Assembly: GCF_029143285.1 (NCBI RefSeq)
Contig: NZ_JAPDSH010000004.1
Span: 62,001 to 126,000 of the forward strand
Length of the DNA: 64,000 nt
Origin: Vagococcus proximus
Lineage (GTDB): Bacteria; Bacillota; Bacilli; Lactobacillales; Vagococcaceae
Reading direction: 5' to 3'
Below the pieces are notes generated by a model that did not search any database, was not told the DNA's origin, and saw nothing but the letters and a program-made list of their open reading frames with translations. The number at the start of each line of letters is the position of its first letter. The first letter of the stretch is position 1. The position numbers were made by a program, and so were the translations under genes. Shown here piece by piece: positions 41,139-50,770 of this stretch.

Positions 41139-42377
41139 ATGGAAACGTATAGCGAAAAAATGTTAGTTGCAATAAATGAAGGAGATAGTGTTGAGGCACA
41201 ACTTCAATTCGAAAATGCTTTGAAAAATGATACACCAGAAATTCTGGCTGCATTAGGTGAGCAGTTAATGGGAGCAGGCTTTATTGATGAGGCGCAATTG
41301 ATTTTTGAACAGTTGCTTGAAGAATTTCCAACAGAGTTTAGTTTATATATTCCGTTAGCGGAAATTGCTATCGAAAATGATAAAACGGATGATGCGTTTG
41401 ATTATTTAGAGAAAATACCAAAATCAGATCCAAGTTATGTGGAAGCTCTAATGGTTACCGCTGATATTTATCAAGTTTTAGGCGTTCCGGAAGTAAGTAT
41501 TAAAAAAATTGAGGAAGCCCAAACAATTATGCCTGATGAACCAGTATTAACATTAGCTTTGGCAGAGATTTATTTTACAATGAATCAATACGTTAAGTCT
41601 GCTAAGTTGTATGAACAACTTAGAGGGACATCAATTACAGAATCGATTAACCTAGATGAACGTATTGGAACAGCGTATGGTATGGTTGGTGAATTTGAAG
41701 AAGCCATCCCTTATTTAGAGAAAGCGAACCAAGATGACCCTACAGATGAGCGTGCTTTCCAATTGGCAATTACTTATATTCAAGTTGGTGCTCGTGACAA
41801 GGCAATTGTATTATTAGAACAGTTGCGTTTATTGAACCCGACATTTGAAGCGTTATACTTACCGTTAGCGAGTGCGTTATTAGATGAAGGTGAGCTACCT
41901 AAGGCTGAGGAAGTGATTGCAGAAGGAATTAGACAAAATCCTTATTCTGTTGATATGTTCCATTTGGCATCAGATAGTGCTTATCGTCTTGGTAAAATTC
42001 CAGATGCTGAGGAATATTTGAGACGTGCTATTCTATTAGAAGATTCAAAAGAGTTTTCTATTATGAAATTAGCGAATTTATTATTAGCGGATGAGCGCTA
42101 TGAGGACGTTATTGATACGTTGTCTGAATTTAGAGAGAGTGACGAACCGCAAGCTTTCTGGACTCTTGCGCAAGCTTATAATGCGTTAGAAGAGTATTCA
42201 GAAGCAGCAGTGTTCTTTGAAAAAGCATTACCTGGTCTAAGTCATGAGGCAGATTTCTTGAAAGAATACGGATTATTCTTAAGAGAAGAAGGTCAGTTAG
42301 AGAAAGCAAAGGCGCTTCTTTCTCATTATTTAGAACATGTTCCAGATGATATGGAAGTTCACGAGCTTTTAGGTTAG
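41139..42377 (+). CDS. Tetratricopeptide-repeat protein (YpiA-like)
   Basis: A 412-aa cytoplasmic protein made of about ten TPR repeats (for example PDAEEYLRRAILLEDSKEF, EYSEAAVFFEKALPGLS). TPR proteins of this position (YpiA) scaffold protein partners; the partners here are unknown. AAGAGGGAG precedes ATG. It is the first gene of a compact block ypiA-ypiB-cca-thioesterase. Confidence 0.88.
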   Translation: METYSEKMLVAINEGDSVEAQLQFENALKNDTPEILAALGEQLMGAGFIDEAQLIFEQLLEEFPTEFSLYIPLAEIAIENDKTDDAFDYLEKIPKSDPSYVEALMVTADIYQVLGVPEVSIKKIEEAQTIMPDEPVLTLALAEIYFTMNQYVKSAKLYEQLRGTSITESINLDERIGTAYGMVGEFEEAIPYLEKANQDDPTDERAFQLAITYIQVGARDKAIVLLEQLRLLNPTFEALYLPLASALLDEGELPKAEEVIAEGIRQNPYSVDMFHLASDSAYRLGKIPDAEEYLRRAILLEDSKEFSIMKLANLLLADERYEDVIDTLSEFRESDEPQAFWTLAQAYNALEEYSEAAVFFEKALPGLSHEADFLKEYGLFLREEGQLEKAKALLSHYLEHVPDDMEVHELLG

Positions 42378-42386
42378 GAGGAAAAT

Positions 42387-42920
42387 ATGGTTAATTTAGA
42401 TGACAAGATAGCATTTTTGCATGAAGTTGCGAATGAGTATCTTTTCGGGCGTCGAGAAGTGTATTGGGTTTTAAATTATCTAGAAACACATCCGGCTATT
42501 TTGGAAAACGTTGTATTTGTAGAGCATGCTGACAAAACAACTCGTGGGTTAAAGATTATCTCTGATATAACTGAAAATGACCCTATGACCCTTTATTTAT
42601 TCGATATGACATTTATCGATCCTGAACAGATTTTTCATGAAATGCGTAAAAATTGGAAAAAAGAATTGTACGTAGAGATTGTTTTGCCAAATTCAAATCA
42701 ATTACCAAGTTATTTAGCAGTTTTAGAAGATAACCCTTTTAATCCTTGGAATGACACGATTTCACTAGAAGATGAGGCGAGTGTAGATGATGCAATTGAA
42801 TCTGTATTGTCAGATTTTTCGAGAGAAAGCTTATTAAAGCAAATTGATGATGCTTTGGAAGTAAATGATAGTGCTCTCTTCAAGCAATTATCAGAGAGGC
42901 TAACAGAAGAATTAAATTAA
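42387..42920 (+). CDS. YpiB/UPF0302-family protein
   Basis: A 177-aa cytoplasmic protein of the UPF0302 (YpiB) family, recognised from KIAFLHEVANEYLFGRREVYW and the C-terminal SRESLLKQIDDALE helix. Function is unsettled. It begins 10 nt after the TPR gene with TAGGAGG upstream, and the two are co-conserved. Confidence 0.85.
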   Translation: MVNLDDKIAFLHEVANEYLFGRREVYWVLNYLETHPAILENVVFVEHADKTTRGLKIISDITENDPMTLYLFDMTFIDPEQIFHEMRKNWKKELYVEIVLPNSNQLPSYLAVLEDNPFNPWNDTISLEDEASVDDAIESVLSDFSRESLLKQIDDALEVNDSALFKQLSERLTEELN

Positions 42921-42943
42921 CCAAATAGATTGGATAAGATAGT

Positions 42944-44146
42944 ATGAAAATAATGAAAGTACCTAAAGAATTTACCGTTGCTAAACCCGTAATGGAACAA
43001 TTAGAAACTGCTGGATTTGAGGCTTATTTTGTCGGTGGAAGTGTCAGAGATCTATTACTTAATAAACCGATTCATGACGTCGATATTGCAACTAGTGCCT
43101 ACCCTGAAGAAGTTAAAGGCATTTTTCCTCGGACGGTTGATGTGGGGATTGAGCACGGGACTGTACTCGTCTTACATGAAGAAGATCAGTACGAAATCAC
43201 AACGTTTAGAACTGAATCAACGTATCAAGATTATCGTAGACCGGATGAAGTTACGTTTGTTAGAAGTTTAGAAGAAGATTTAAAACGTCGGGACTTTACA
43301 ATTAATGCATTAGCAATGTCTCAAACAGGTGAAATAGTAGATTTGTTCTCTGGAATGAAGGATTTAGAGTCTAAATTGATTAGAGCCGTAGGCGAGGCGT
43401 CAGAGCGCTTTAATGAGGATGCCCTACGTATGATGAGAGCGGTGCGTTTTGCTAGTCAACTTGGATTTACTATTGAAGAAGAGACGTTAAAAGCAATCGA
43501 ATTAAATAAGGCTTTATTAAGTAAAATCTCAATAGAACGTGTCCAAATCGAGTGGGTGAAGTTATTGTTAGGTCATGATAGAAAATTAGGTTTAGTGTCA
43601 TTTATTGATACCGGATGCTATGAGTTCTGTCCAGGGTTTGCGGATAAGAAAGAGAAGTTACAACTATTATGCGATACCGCTTCGGTTCCTTTTTTAAATG
43701 AGGCGCAGGCTTGGATGTTAACTTTATGTTTTTTAGAAATTAATCCTGGTGAAGTGAAGCGTTTCTTGAAAAAATGGAAACTTTCTAATAACCTGATGAA
43801 AAGAATTACTTTAATTTTAGCAGCACTTAACTGGAGACTAGAAAACGACTGGACAAATGAGTGGTTGTTTAATGTTGGAAAAGAGAATGCTAGTCTTGTT
43901 GAACACTCCATGATTTATTTTAATCGTCCGCTTGATGTGTTAGAAACTGAAAAACGTTATGATCAATTAGTGATTAAAACGAAGCAAGATTTAGCAGTAG
44001 ACGGTCAGATGTTGATAAGTGCAACTGGAAAATCAGCGGGACCTTGGTTAGGTGAGATGCTTAATGATATTCAACTTAAAGTGCTGAATGGTGACTTGTC
44101 AAATAACGAGGCTGACTTACTGGCTTATGCTTCTAAAGAGTGTTAA
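42944..44146 (+). CDS. cca: CCA tRNA nucleotidyltransferase
   Basis: A 400-aa class II enzyme that adds or repairs the 3' CCA of tRNA. The N-terminal nucleotidyltransferase has FVGGSVRDLL and the metal-binding HDVDIAT, followed by RRDFTINAL, RFNEDALRMMRAVRFASQLGF (template residues EDxxR) and a helical body/tail. ATG at 42944 has only a weak ribosome binding site; ATG at 42953 is an alternative three codons later. Confidence 0.94.
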   Translation: MKIMKVPKEFTVAKPVMEQLETAGFEAYFVGGSVRDLLLNKPIHDVDIATSAYPEEVKGIFPRTVDVGIEHGTVLVLHEEDQYEITTFRTESTYQDYRRPDEVTFVRSLEEDLKRRDFTINALAMSQTGEIVDLFSGMKDLESKLIRAVGEASERFNEDALRMMRAVRFASQLGFTIEEETLKAIELNKALLSKISIERVQIEWVKLLLGHDRKLGLVSFIDTGCYEFCPGFADKKEKLQLLCDTASVPFLNEAQAWMLTLCFLEINPGEVKRFLKKWKLSNNLMKRITLILAALNWRLENDWTNEWLFNVGKENASLVEHSMIYFNRPLDVLETEKRYDQLVIKTKQDLAVDGQMLISATGKSAGPWLGEMLNDIQLKVLNGDLSNNEADLLAYASKEC

Positions 44147-44173
44147 TAATCTAATGAGATGAGGTTGGTTAGG

Positions 44174-44533
44174 ATGAAAGAATTTAAAAAAGGTTATTTA
44201 CCTAATGATAGCCATTCTGCAAAAGTGATGGGCTCCGGAACGCTAGATGTTTTGGCGACACCGGCTGTTATTGCCTTTGCAGAAAACTGTTGTGAACAGC
44301 TACTGTCACATGATTTAAGTGAAAATCAAGCCAGTGTTGGGACGTGGATTGACATGGCACATAAACGTGCCTCTAAAACTAAAAGCGAGATAGTAGTTTG
44401 TGCACATATTATCGAACAAACTCCTAAAGGTGCTAGTTTTGAATTTAAGGTAACATGTGGTGACGAACTTGTTGCAGTTGGAAAGCACAAAAGAGCGGTG
44501 ATTGACATCGAGCGCTTTATGGCAAATGTATAG
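44174..44533 (+). CDS. FlK-like hotdog thioesterase
   Basis: A 119-aa single-hotdog protein resembling the fluoroacetyl-CoA thioesterase FlK family. LATPAVIAFAENCC carries the typical catalytic helix (residues in the Thr/Glu positions) and VGTWIDMAHKRAS the HMAHL-like strand. The natural substrate is unknown; in most bacteria it is a general acyl-CoA hydrolase. ATG at 44174 gives the standard start and has GAGG about 10 nt upstream. Confidence 0.8.
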   Translation: MKEFKKGYLPNDSHSAKVMGSGTLDVLATPAVIAFAENCCEQLLSHDLSENQASVGTWIDMAHKRASKTKSEIVVCAHIIEQTPKGASFEFKVTCGDELVAVGKHKRAVIDIERFMANV

Positions 44534-44546
44534 CGAAAAAGGTTCT

Positions 44547-44570
44547 TGAAATAATTTATGAATTATTTCA
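44547..44570. repeat. Perfect AT-rich palindrome (TGAAATAATT, 4-nt loop)
   Basis: TGAAATAATT (44547-44556) and AATTATTTCA (44561-44570). It ends the cca/thioesterase operon and could be a weak terminator (AAGTTTTTG follows) or an operator for the next gene, whose promoter begins 11 nt later. Confidence 0.5.
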
Positions 44571-44580
44571 CAAGTTTTTG

Positions 44581-44608
44581 TTTACAATTAAAAAGTTTGT
44601 GATATAAT
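44581..44608 (+). promoter_or_regulatory. Strong promoter for hypothetical gene
   Basis: TTTACA (44581-44586) and consensus TATAAT (44603-44608) with a 16-bp spacer, followed by a short leader and AAAGGAG. Confidence 0.65.
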
Positions 44609-44641
44609 TAACATATAAACAAAACAAAGGAGCTAATTACA

Positions 44642-45100
44642 ATGACAAAACAAATGACAGGCTTTAGATTCTACTTCAGAAATAACGAAACTTGGACTAT
44701 TAAAAGAGAAAATATTGGGGATTTATGGATCAAACAAATCACTACTAGTTTTGGTCGTATCAATGGTGGCGAATTTGAGAAAATTAATCCATGTGAAGGG
44801 TTTAAAATTGAAATCTTTGAAGAAGCAGATCACGTACAAACAGACGACATCAACCTTGGTGGTTTAGAATTAGGGATGTTCGAACGTGCGTTAAAATATC
44901 AAGATATTGAAAAAATGAACATCATCTTTGATAATGGTGAAGAAGATTTAATCTACTTCCCGTATGAAGATAAAGGAACACCAGGTCAAGAAGGTCTTGA
45001 TAATAAACACCAATCAAGCAAAATTTCAAAAGATGGTAAATTATATATCGTAATCGATCCAAAACAATCAGTTGAAGATGTTTACGGAGATAAATTCTAA
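44642..45100 (+). CDS. Hypothetical protein, likely beta-rich
   Basis: A 152-aa soluble protein that I do not recognise. It starts MTKQMTGFRFYFRNNETW and has many alternating hydrophobic/charged strands (FKIEIFEEAD, MNIIFDNGEEDLIYFPYED), so a beta-fold is likely; there is no signal peptide or membrane helix. A strong promoter and AAAGGAG suggest high expression. It is a monocistronic gene between the cca operon and an ABC-F gene. Confidence 0.65.
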   Translation: MTKQMTGFRFYFRNNETWTIKRENIGDLWIKQITTSFGRINGGEFEKINPCEGFKIEIFEEADHVQTDDINLGGLELGMFERALKYQDIEKMNIIFDNGEEDLIYFPYEDKGTPGQEGLDNKHQSSKISKDGKLYIVIDPKQSVEDVYGDKF

Positions 45101-45115
45101 TAGAATATTATAAAA

Positions 45116-45142
45116 GGGACGGCTTAGGCTGTCTCTTTTTTT
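45116..45142 (+). terminator. Terminator before ABC-F gene
   Basis: GGGACGGC/GCTGTCTC-type stem with G-T pairs and seven T. Confidence 0.75.
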
Positions 45143-45222
45143 ATTACAAAAAGATGTCAGTTTGCACGAGATTGTCATATCTGTTAAAATTAACTGACTA
45201 ATTAAAGACAGGTGGCAGTTAA

Positions 45223-47106
45223 ATGAAAGAATTGCGTATCGAGAATTTAACGAAAACATACGGTGAAAAAACCCTATTTGACGATATTACTTTTTCAATT
45301 CGAACGGGTGATAAAGTTGGGTTGATAGGTGTGAATGGGACAGGTAAAACAAGCTTACTTAATATTATCGCTGACAAAGATGGTGCTGACAGCGGGGAAT
45401 TCAACAGACCGCAGGAGTATCATGTAGGTTACCTATCTCAGCAAACAGAGTTTGATGGTGATGTGACAGTGGCAGAAGCCGTTTTTCAAGGTGATTCACC
45501 ATTACTTAGAGCGGTCCGCTCTTACGAATTAGCACTAGTTAATTTGGAAAAAGACGGCAATAGTTCTGATTATCAAGCAGCCTATACAAAAGCCGAAGAA
45601 GTCATGAATAAAGAAGATGCCTGGTTGGCAGATACTAATGCAAAAACGATTTTAACCCAGTTAGGGATTACTGAGATTTCTAAAAAAATCAGTGAACTAT
45701 CTGGCGGACAAAAAAAACGTGTGGGACTTGCTCAAGTTTTGATTCAAGAACCAGATTTATTATTACTAGATGAACCAACCAACCACCTTGATTATAAAGC
45801 AATCGAATGGCTAGAGGGCTACTTAGCACATTATCATGGTGCGTTAGTTATGGTTACTCATGATCGTTATTTCTTAGATCGCGTCACGAATAGAATTTTT
45901 GAATTATCATTCGGTAAGCTGTATGAGTATAAAGGAAATTATCAGTCATACTTAGGAGCTAAAGCTGAAAGAGAAGAGACTGAAAAAGCGCAAGAGCACA
46001 AACGTAAGCAACTTTACAAACAAGAGTTAGCTTGGATGCGTGCAGGTGTGCAAGCACGTGGAACGAAACAACAAGCTCGTATTGACCGTTTTAATGACTT
46101 GAAAGGTGATTTGAATCAAGTAAATGAAAATGGGGCAGTTGATATTTCAATGGGGAGCCAGCGTTTAGGTAAAAAAGTATTAAGTATTGAAAATGGCTTT
46201 TTCGATATGAATGGTCAAACCTTATTAAATGATTTTGAATTATTGGTTCAAGGTCGTGACCGTATCGGCATTACTGGACAAAATGGGGCAGGTAAATCAA
46301 CGTTGCTTAATATTTTAGCAGGACGTTTGTCTTTAAGTTCTGGAGTTTATGAAATAGGTGAGACGGTTAAATTAGCTTATTATACTCAAGAGAATGAAGA
46401 TATGGACCCTAATAAACGCATGATTTCATATTTGCAAGAAGTGGCTGAGGAAGTAAGGCAAGCGGATGGTACAACAACAAGTATCGCAGATATGTTAGAA
46501 CGCTTCTTGTTCCCACGCTCAAGTCATGGAACTGTGATAGGTAAGTTATCAGGTGGGGAAAAACGTAGGCTTTATTTATTAAAGCTATTGATTGCTCAGC
46601 CTAATGTCTTACTATTAGATGAACCAACTAATGATTTGGATATCGATACACTGACTGTTTTAGAAGACTATATTGCTAATTTTAGTGGAGCAGTTATAGC
46701 CGTCAGTCATGACCGTTATTTCTTAGATAAAGTGGTTGATAAATTACTTGTATTTAAAGGGCAGGGTATTATTGAGACGTATTTTGGTAACATGACACAC
46801 TATTTAGAAACAGCTAAAGAAGAGAGCAAGCAAGTTGAAATAGCTAAAAAAGAAAAAGTAGAAATCACTCCTGTTACTGAGGTTAAAGAAAAGAAAAAAC
46901 TAACCTACAATGAGAAAAAAGAGTGGGATACAATTGAAGAAGAAATTGAAAAATTAGAAGCTTCAATCGAATCTTTAACAGAAGAGATGAATCATCAAGG
47001 TAGCGACTTTACAGCGCTTCAAGATATTCAAAATAAAATTACCGAAGCAGAAAAGAACTTAGAAAACAAATTAGCAAGATGGGAATATTTAAGTGAATTT
47101 GTTTAA
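45223..47106 (+). CDS. ABC-F family ATPase (Uup/YfmR-like)
   Basis: A 627-aa cytosolic protein with two ABC ATPase domains and no membrane part, typical of ABC-F translation factors. Walker A GVNGTGKTSLLN and GQNGAGKSTLLN, signatures LSGGQKKR and LSGGEKRR, Walker B LLLLDEPTNHLD and LLLDEPTNDLD. The P-site-tRNA-interaction linker lies between (about 245-300), and a C-terminal coiled coil (550-627) places it with Uup/YfmR, which resolve stalled ribosomes, rather than the drug-resistance subgroups. GGTGG precedes the ATG. No leader ORF is visible. Confidence 0.9.
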   Translation: MKELRIENLTKTYGEKTLFDDITFSIRTGDKVGLIGVNGTGKTSLLNIIADKDGADSGEFNRPQEYHVGYLSQQTEFDGDVTVAEAVFQGDSPLLRAVRSYELALVNLEKDGNSSDYQAAYTKAEEVMNKEDAWLADTNAKTILTQLGITEISKKISELSGGQKKRVGLAQVLIQEPDLLLLDEPTNHLDYKAIEWLEGYLAHYHGALVMVTHDRYFLDRVTNRIFELSFGKLYEYKGNYQSYLGAKAEREETEKAQEHKRKQLYKQELAWMRAGVQARGTKQQARIDRFNDLKGDLNQVNENGAVDISMGSQRLGKKVLSIENGFFDMNGQTLLNDFELLVQGRDRIGITGQNGAGKSTLLNILAGRLSLSSGVYEIGETVKLAYYTQENEDMDPNKRMISYLQEVAEEVRQADGTTTSIADMLERFLFPRSSHGTVIGKLSGGEKRRLYLLKLLIAQPNVLLLDEPTNDLDIDTLTVLEDYIANFSGAVIAVSHDRYFLDKVVDKLLVFKGQGIIETYFGNMTHYLETAKEESKQVEIAKKEKVEITPVTEVKEKKKLTYNEKKEWDTIEEEIEKLEASIESLTEEMNHQGSDFTALQDIQNKITEAEKNLENKLARWEYLSEFV

Positions 47107-47151
47107 AGCGAAAAGGTGCTAAAATAATCAACATTTTGAAAGGTGAGGCGA

Positions 47152-48099
47152 ATGGAACAAGCATATTTAGATCTTGGGAAAAAAATCCTTAACGAAGGAA
47201 CAGTCAAATCAGACCGAACAGGTACAGGAACTAAAAGTATTTTTGGACATCAGATGCGTTTTGATTTAAGTAAGGGATTTCCCTTGCTTACAACAAAGCG
47301 TGTGCCATTTGGCTTAATCAAAAGTGAATTATTATGGTTCTTAAAAGGGGATACGAATATTCGTTATCTTTTAGAACATAATAATCATATATGGGATGAA
47401 TGGGCATTTGAGCGTTATGTTAAAAGTGATGAGTATATGGGACCAGACATGACAGACTTTGGTAGAAGAGCAGTTACAGATGAGGCGTTTAATGTTGTTT
47501 ATAAAGAACAGCTTGCGCTATTTTGTGACCGTATTTTATCAGATGATGAGTTTGCTGCTAAATACGGTGAATTAGGAAATATTTACGGGTCTCAGTGGCG
47601 TCACTGGAAAACGACTTCTGGAGAGACGATTGATCAATTAAAAGATGTCATTGAAATGATTAAGACATCACCTGATTCTAGGCGCTTAATAGTTTCTGCT
47701 TGGAATCCGGAAGATGTCCCAACTATGGCGCTCCCGCCTTGTCACACGTTGTTTCAATTTTATGTGGCAGAGGGTAAGTTAAGTTGTCAATTGTATCAAA
47801 GGAGTGGCGATGTCTTTTTAGGTGTTCCGTTTAATATTGCGAGTTATGCTTTATTAACGCATTTAATCGCACAAGAAACTGGTTTAGAGGTTGGGGAATT
47901 TGTGCACACGATTGGAGACGCGCATTTGTATAGTAATCACTATGAACAAATGGAGACACAACTGGAACGTGACATACGTGAGTTTCCAACATTAGTGTTA
48001 AACAAAGATAAAAAATCAGTTTTTGAGTTTGATGTGAGTGATATTCAATTAGAAGGATACACCCCACATAAAGCGATAAAAGCACCGATTGCGGTTTAG
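47152..48099 (+). CDS. thyA: Thymidylate synthase
   Basis: A 315-aa ThyA that converts dUMP and methylene-tetrahydrofolate to dTMP and dihydrofolate. The active-site Cys is in [12 protein letters not shown], with [28 protein letters not shown] and HLYSNHYEQ also clear. The ATG at 47152 has AAGGTG 6 nt upstream. The product dihydrofolate is recycled by the next gene. Confidence 0.96.
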   Translation: MEQAYLDLGKKILNEGTVKSDRTGTGTKSIFGHQMRFDLSKGFPLLTTKRVPFGLIKSELLWFLKGDTNIRYLLEHNNHIWDEWAFERYVKSDEYMGPDMTDFGRRAVTDEAFNVVYKEQLALFCDRILSDDEFAAKYGELGNIYGSQWRHWKTTSGETIDQLKDVIEMIKTSPDSRRLIVSAWNPEDVPTMALPPCHTLFQFYVAEGKLSCQLYQRSGDVFLGVPFNIASYALLTHLIAQETGLEVGEFVHTIGDAHLYSNHYEQMETQLERDIREFPTLVLNKDKKSVFEFDVSDIQLEGYTPHKAIKAPIAV

Positions 48100-48122
48100 G
48101 AGATTTTTAGGAGGATTTTATT

Positions 48123-48614
48123 ATGTTAGCAGCCATATGGGCGCAAGATGAGAGTGGTTTGATTGGAAAAGAGAATAAATTACCGTGGCATTTACCACAT
48201 GATTTAGCATTTTTTAAAAATACCACAGAGAATAATACGATTGTTATGGGGAGAACGACATTTGAAGGAATGGGCAAACGTGCCTTACCTAATCGTCAAA
48301 CAATTGTTTTAACGTCTGATCGATCTTACGAATCAGAGGGTGTAACGGTTTTACACTCAGTTGAAGACGTAGTAAAATATGCTGAAACCTTTGAGGGGAT
48401 AACATTTATTACAGGTGGAGCTAAGGTTTATAAGGAGTTCTTACCACATTGTTCTGTTTTATACCGAACAGTAATTCATGAAACGTTTGAAGGAGATACT
48501 TATTTCCCGGAAGTAGATTGGGAAGAATGGACAATGATAAATATCAGTGAAGGTTTAACTGATGAACATAATTTATACAAACATTCTTTTGAGACGTATC
48601 AACGAAAAGGTTAA
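48123..48614 (+). CDS. folA: Dihydrofolate reductase
   Basis: A 163-aa DHFR that regenerates tetrahydrofolate using NADPH. LPWHLPHDLAFFKNTT has the catalytic acidic residue, VMGRTTFEGMGKRALPNR the NADPH-binding loop and TFITGGAKVYKEFLP the second cofactor strand. It follows thyA, the usual pairing. It looks like a chromosomal trimethoprim-sensitive type, but sensitivity cannot be read from the sequence. Confidence 0.95.
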   Translation: MLAAIWAQDESGLIGKENKLPWHLPHDLAFFKNTTENNTIVMGRTTFEGMGKRALPNRQTIVLTSDRSYESEGVTVLHSVEDVVKYAETFEGITFITGGAKVYKEFLPHCSVLYRTVIHETFEGDTYFPEVDWEEWTMINISEGLTDEHNLYKHSFETYQRKG

Positions 48615-48622
48615 TTTAAAAT

Positions 48623-48648
48623 CGTAATCGTTTAGATTGCGTTTTTTT
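48623..48648 (+). terminator. Terminator after folA
   Basis: CGTAATC/GATTGCG stem (one G-T pair) with seven T. Confidence 0.75.
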
Positions 48649-48774
48649 AATGATAAGTTTCTTAACAGAAACTTATCTTCTTATCAATTGATGACGTTAT
48701 AATTGTATGATATACTTCAAAAGATAATAGAGTAAGATAATAAAGTAAATTTATATAGAGATAGGAAGATGTTT

Positions 48775-50640
48775 ATGTGCGGTATAGTTGGTTTTGTCAG
48801 CACGAGAGATAACAAAGCTGAAATTATTGAAAATATGATGGATACAATTGTTCACCGTGGGCCTAATAGCTCAGGTGTATTTACTGATGATCAAGTAGCA
48901 TTAGGATTCCGTCGTTTAAGTATTGTAGATTTATCAGGTGGGTCACAACCTATCTATAATGAAGATGAAACAAAGATTATTATTTTTAATGGTGAAATTT
49001 ATAACTATGAAGAAATTAGAGAAGACTTATTAGCTAAAGGTCATACTTTTAGAACAAGTGCTGATACAGAGGTTATTTTGCATGGATATGAAGAGTATGG
49101 CGTTGATATTGTGAAACAATTACGTGGAATGTTCGCATTCGCTATTTGGGACCGTGAAACAAATGAATTATTTGGAGCCCGTGACCACTTTGGGATTAAA
49201 CCTTACTACTATGCAGAGATGAATGGCTCATTTATGTTTGGTTCAGAAATTAAGAGTTTCTTAGTTAACCCTGATTTCAACAAACAATTAAATAAAAAAG
49301 CATTAAAACCATATATGACATTCCAATACTCAGCATTAGAAGAAACATTCTTTAAAGATGTTTACCGTATCCCGGAAGGTCACTATTATACATATAAAGA
49401 TGGTAAATTAGAAATTACAAAATATTGGGATGCTGACTTTAAAGAAGAAGACATGACATTAGAACAAGCAGTTGATTTAATTGACGAAGCGGTTGAAGAG
49501 TCAGTAAAAGCTCATACAACAGGTGAAGTTAATATCGGTGCGTTCTTGTCTAGTGGTGTTGATTCAAGTTATGTAGCGTCAGTTTTACGTCCTGATAACA
49601 CGTATTCAATCGGGTTCGGGGACAAATCATATAACGAATCACATGAAGCAAAACGTTTAACAGATAAATTAGGTTTGAACAACACATCTAAAGTTGTAAC
49701 AGGGGAAGAAGCGTTTGATTATTTCCCATTAATTCAATATCATTTAGATGAACCTGATTCAAATCCATCATGTGTGCCATTGTACTTCTTGTCAGAAATG
49801 GCAAGTAAAGATTCTACAATCGTACTATCTGGTGAAGGTGCGGATGAATTATTTGCAGGTTACCAAAACTACGGTTTTAATACTCGTAATAGACCTGTTC
49901 GTGTGTTTACTGAAACACTTAAAAAATTACCTAAAAAAGCGCGTTATTCAATTGCACGTACTATCAAAAAAGCACCAAACTTTAAAGGTAGTATGCATAT
50001 GTATACATCACTTGCGCCAGCTGAAGATTTCTTCATTGGACAAGCAGAAGTATTTAAAGAACATGAAGCTGACACATTCTTAACGAAAGATTACCAAGAA
50101 AGTGAAACAGTGAAAACAATTGTTAACCGTCAATATACAAAAGTTAAAGACTTATCAGAAGTTAAGAAAATGCAATATTTAGACTTACACCAATGGATGC
50201 CTAAAGATATTTTACTTAAAGCTGATAAATTAAGTATGGCTCATTCTATCGAATTACGTGTCCCATTACTTGATATTCGTATGATGGAAGTAGCAGAACA
50301 AATACCTACTAAATACTTGTTAAATGCAGAAAATACTAAGTATGCTTTCCGTAAAGCTGCTAACCGTCATCTACCTGATGAGTGGGCTGATCGTGAAAAA
50401 TTAGGATTCCCAGTTCCAATTAAGGATTGGTTACGCACTGAAAAATTCTATAAACAAGTGCGTGAAATGTTCTCAGAAGCATTCGTTCCAGAGTTCTTTG
50501 AGCAAGATAAAATCATTCAATTATTAGATGATAACTACAATGAGAAAAATGATGAACGTCGTAAGATTTGGACGATTTATACATTCTTAACGTGGTATAA
50601 AATCTTCTTTATTGACGGTGAAAAACCAAAAGTTGGTTAG
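48775..50640 (+). CDS. asnB: Asparagine synthetase (glutamine-hydrolysing)
   Basis: A 621-aa class II glutamine amidotransferase that makes asparagine from aspartate, glutamine and ATP. The N-terminal amidase requires Cys right after the initiator Met (MCGIVGFV), which fixes the start at 48775 and not at the ATG 6 nt earlier; AGGAAG also fits 48775. The synthetase domain has FLSSGVDSSYVA (PPi loop SGGxDS-type) and LSGEGADELFAGY. It is monocistronic. Confidence 0.95.
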   Translation: MCGIVGFVSTRDNKAEIIENMMDTIVHRGPNSSGVFTDDQVALGFRRLSIVDLSGGSQPIYNEDETKIIIFNGEIYNYEEIREDLLAKGHTFRTSADTEVILHGYEEYGVDIVKQLRGMFAFAIWDRETNELFGARDHFGIKPYYYAEMNGSFMFGSEIKSFLVNPDFNKQLNKKALKPYMTFQYSALEETFFKDVYRIPEGHYYTYKDGKLEITKYWDADFKEEDMTLEQAVDLIDEAVEESVKAHTTGEVNIGAFLSSGVDSSYVASVLRPDNTYSIGFGDKSYNESHEAKRLTDKLGLNNTSKVVTGEEAFDYFPLIQYHLDEPDSNPSCVPLYFLSEMASKDSTIVLSGEGADELFAGYQNYGFNTRNRPVRVFTETLKKLPKKARYSIARTIKKAPNFKGSMHMYTSLAPAEDFFIGQAEVFKEHEADTFLTKDYQESETVKTIVNRQYTKVKDLSEVKKMQYLDLHQWMPKDILLKADKLSMAHSIELRVPLLDIRMMEVAEQIPTKYLLNAENTKYAFRKAANRHLPDEWADREKLGFPVPIKDWLRTEKFYKQVREMFSEAFVPEFFEQDKIIQLLDDNYNEKNDERRKIWTIYTFLTWYKIFFIDGEKPKVG

Positions 50641-50644
50641 TTCA

Positions 50645-50678
50645 AAAGTACAAGCTTATAGCTTGTACTTTTTTTTTT
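50645..50678 (+). terminator. Terminator after asnB
   Basis: AAAGTACAAGC/GCTTGTACTTT with a TTATA loop and a T-run. Confidence 0.92.
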
Positions 50679-50770
50679 GCACTTTTTGTGAGCAAATTCC
50701 CATGGTATTCTTCACTTTTTTCGGCAATTTATGATATAATGTGTTGATATAGAGAGGCTGTGATAGTGAT

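Noticed and set aside
48615-48774. T-box leader upstream of asnB
   Set aside because: No GGTGG-type T-box sequence or specifier stem is visible; only a folA terminator and AT-rich sequence.
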